Below are positions 4,996 through 6,262 of a stretch of 6,262 nucleotides of DNA, in pieces. Origin of the DNA: an uncultured Arthrobacter sp. GTDB taxonomy: Bacteria; Actinomycetota; Actinomycetes; Actinomycetales; Micrococcaceae. The notes under the pieces were generated by a model. It was given only the letters and a program-made list of their open reading frames with translations, was not told where the DNA came from and searched no databases. Numbering within the stretch: the first letter of the stretch is position 1; the number at the start of each line of letters is the position of its first letter. The stretch lies in the NCBI GenBank assembly GCA_937873245.1, contig CALMVY010000274.1, positions 1 to 6,262 on the forward strand, read 5' to 3'. Made by a program: the position numbers and the translations under genes.

Positions 4996-5031
4996 GGATC
5001 CGGGAGGCGGCGCGGACCGCCTCCCGGATCC
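4996..5031 (-). terminator. Hairpin terminator after ilvD
   Basis: A perfect 15-bp inverted repeat (GGATCCGGGAGGCGG at 4996-5010 and its complement at 5017-5031) surrounds a 6-base loop. It begins 4 bases after the ilvD stop and lacks a U-run, as is common in actinobacteria. It implies that ilvD and ilvBNC are separate transcription units. A bidirectional role is possible since the stem is symmetric. Confidence 0.8.
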
Positions 5032-5035
5032 GGAA

Positions 5036-6262
5036 TCACCCACAGTAGGCGCCCGTGGAGGCGCTGTGGACGAGCTTGGCGTACTTGGCGAGCACACCCT
5101 TGGTGAACTTGGCCGGGAGCGGTTCCCAGCCGACCTTGCGCGCTTCGAGCTCCGCCGCGTCGACCAGGAGGTCGAAGGTGCGGGCGGCGATGTCAACACG
5201 GATCCGGTCGCCGTCCTGGACGAAGGCGATGGGGCCGCCGTCGACGGCTTCCGGGGCGACGTGCCCGATGCACAGGCCGGTGGTTCCGCCGGAGAAGCGG
5301 CCGTCGGTGAGCAGCAGCACGTCCTTGCCGAGGCCCGCGCCCTTGATGGCGCCGGTGATGGCGAGCATTTCGCGCATGCCCGGGCCGCCCTTGGGGCCTT
5401 CGTAACGGATGACGACGACGTCGCCGGCCTGGATCCGGCCGTTGTCGAGCGCATCCAGGGCGCCCTGCTCGCGTTCGAACACGCGGGCCGTGCCCTCGAA
5501 GACGTCGGCGTCGAAGCCGGCGCTTTTCACGACGGCGCCTTCGGGGGCCATGGTGCCGTGCAGGATCGTGATGCCGCCGGTCTTGTGGATCGGGTTGTCC
5601 ATGGCGCGGAGGATCTTGCCGTCCAGGTCCGGCGGGTTGATCGCCGCGAGGTTTTCCGCGACGGTCTTGCCGGTGACGGTGAGGCAGTCGCCGTGCAGCA
5701 GGCCGGCGTCGAGCAGCGCCCGCATGATGACCGGCACGCCGCCGATCTTGTCGACGTCGGTCATGACGTAGCGGCCGAAGGGCTTGAGGTCGCCCAGGTG
5801 CGGGATTTTGTCGCCGATCCGGTTGAAGTCGTCCAGGGTCAGCTCGACCTCCGCCTCGCGGGCGATCGCGAGCAGGTGCAGCACCGCGTTGGTGGAACCG
5901 CCAAAGGCCATGGTCACGGCGATCGCGTTCTCGAACGCCTTCTTGGTCATGATGTCGCGGGCGGTGATGCCCTTGCGCAGGAGGTTCACCACGGCCTCGC
6001 CGGACTTGCGGGCGAATTCGTCGCGGCGGCGGTCCGCGGAGGGCGGGGCGGCCGAACCGGGGAGGGACATGCCCAGCGCTTCGCCGATGCAGGCCATGGT
6101 GTTGGCGGTGTACATGCCGCCGCAGGCGCCTTCGCCCGGGCAGATCGCCTTTTCGATGCGGGTCAGGTCTTCCATGCTCATTTTGCCGGCGGCGCAGGCG
6201 CCCACGGCCTCGAAGGCATCGATGAGGGTGACTTCCTTTTCGGAGCCGTCCTCCAGCTTGAC
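5036..6262 (-). CDS. ilvD: Dihydroxy-acid dehydratase, N-terminus beyond the window
   Basis: IlvD dehydrates 2,3-dihydroxyisovalerate and 2,3-dihydroxy-3-methylvalerate to the 2-keto acids, the third shared step of valine and isoleucine synthesis, using an Fe-S cluster and Mg. The frame is open to the window edge, giving 408 C-terminal residues; the family is ~560-620, so roughly 150-200 are outside. Visible signatures are CPGEGACGGMYTANTM (visible residues 41-56), which includes an Fe-S ligand Cys (C47), then ALGMSLPGSA, AFGGSTNAVLHL, and the C-terminal active-site stretch DGRFSGGTTGLCIGHVAPEA. The first two cluster Cys and the Mg-binding Asp/Lys lie upstream, out of view. The GTG at 6205 is an internal Val codon, not a start, since conserved sequence continues above it. 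The C-terminus ends ...STGAYCG and a hairpin follows after 4 bases. It is next to ilvBNC but has its own terminator. Confidence 0.97.
   Translation of the reverse strand, partial: VKLEDGSEKEVTLIDAFEAVGACAAGKMSMEDLTRIEKAICPGEGACGGMYTANTMACIGEALGMSLPGSAAPPSADRRRDEFARKSGEAVVNLLRKGITARDIMTKKAFENAIAVTMAFGGSTNAVLHLLAIAREAEVELTLDDFNRIGDKIPHLGDLKPFGRYVMTDVDKIGGVPVIMRALLDAGLLHGDCLTVTGKTVAENLAAINPPDLDGKILRAMDNPIHKTGGITILHGTMAPEGAVVKSAGFDADVFEGTARVFEREQGALDALDNGRIQAGDVVVIRYEGPKGGPGMREMLAITGAIKGAGLGKDVLLLTDGRFSGGTTGLCIGHVAPEAVDGGPIAFVQDGDRIRVDIAARTFDLLVDAAELEARKVGWEPLPAKFTKGVLAKYAKLVHSASTGAYCG

Noticed and set aside
4840..5454. A 204-residue minus-strand gene starting inside ilvD
   Set aside because: Most of it is an Arg/Ser/Pro-rich shadow of ilvD in another frame and it crosses the ilvD terminator. 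Only its last 23 codons, the leader peptide, are credible.
1..6262. Mobile elements, CRISPR arrays, tRNA or rRNA genes, defence systems
   Set aside because: I looked for transposase motifs, regular repeats and tRNA-like cloverleaf ends and saw none. The window is a housekeeping biosynthetic locus.

Overview
The window is a compact branched-chain amino acid biosynthesis locus from a high-GC actinobacterium. Protein sequences and gene order best fit Arthrobacter, Pseudarthrobacter or another Micrococcaceae genus. This is inference from recognised families, not a database result. All recognised genes lie on the minus strand, so transcription runs from high to low coordinates: ilvD (5' part beyond the window), leader peptide plus attenuator, ilvB, ilvN, ilvC, serA (3' part lost).

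Region by region: 5036-6262 holds the C-terminal ~408 residues of dihydroxy-acid dehydratase (IlvD), closed by a perfect 15-bp hairpin 4 bases after the stop. The ~315-base stretch 4681-4995 is a transcription-attenuation leader. It holds a candidate promoter region, a 23-residue leader peptide rich in Val/Leu/Ile, two further long-range RNA pairings, and a textbook terminator hairpin with a U-run ahead of ilvB. ilvB (2782-4680) and ilvN (2267-2779) are 2 bases apart and encode the catalytic and regulatory subunits of acetohydroxyacid synthase. A 93-base C-rich spacer precedes ilvC (1148-2173, ketol-acid reductoisomerase), which ends at a 19-bp imperfect hairpin. serA (3-phosphoglycerate dehydrogenase) then starts from its own leader at 1022.

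The serA reading is normal for 278 codons and then breaks abruptly at about 189-191, just before the catalytic His. The remaining ~190 bases do not encode SerA. They carry an open plus-strand frame of unidentified origin, so the left edge is either an assembly chimera or a real rearrangement.

How it works: IlvB/IlvN make acetolactate or acetohydroxybutyrate, IlvC isomerises and reduces it, and IlvD dehydrates it to the 2-keto acid precursors of valine and isoleucine (and, onward, leucine). Leader-peptide attenuation would tie ilvBNC transcription to charged Val/Leu/Ile tRNA, while the IlvN ACT domain would give enzyme-level feedback. No novel defence or mobile system is visible. The points worth a second look are the attenuator's interleaved RNA pairings, a shared sequence architecture in the serA and ilvC leaders, and the chimeric serA end.
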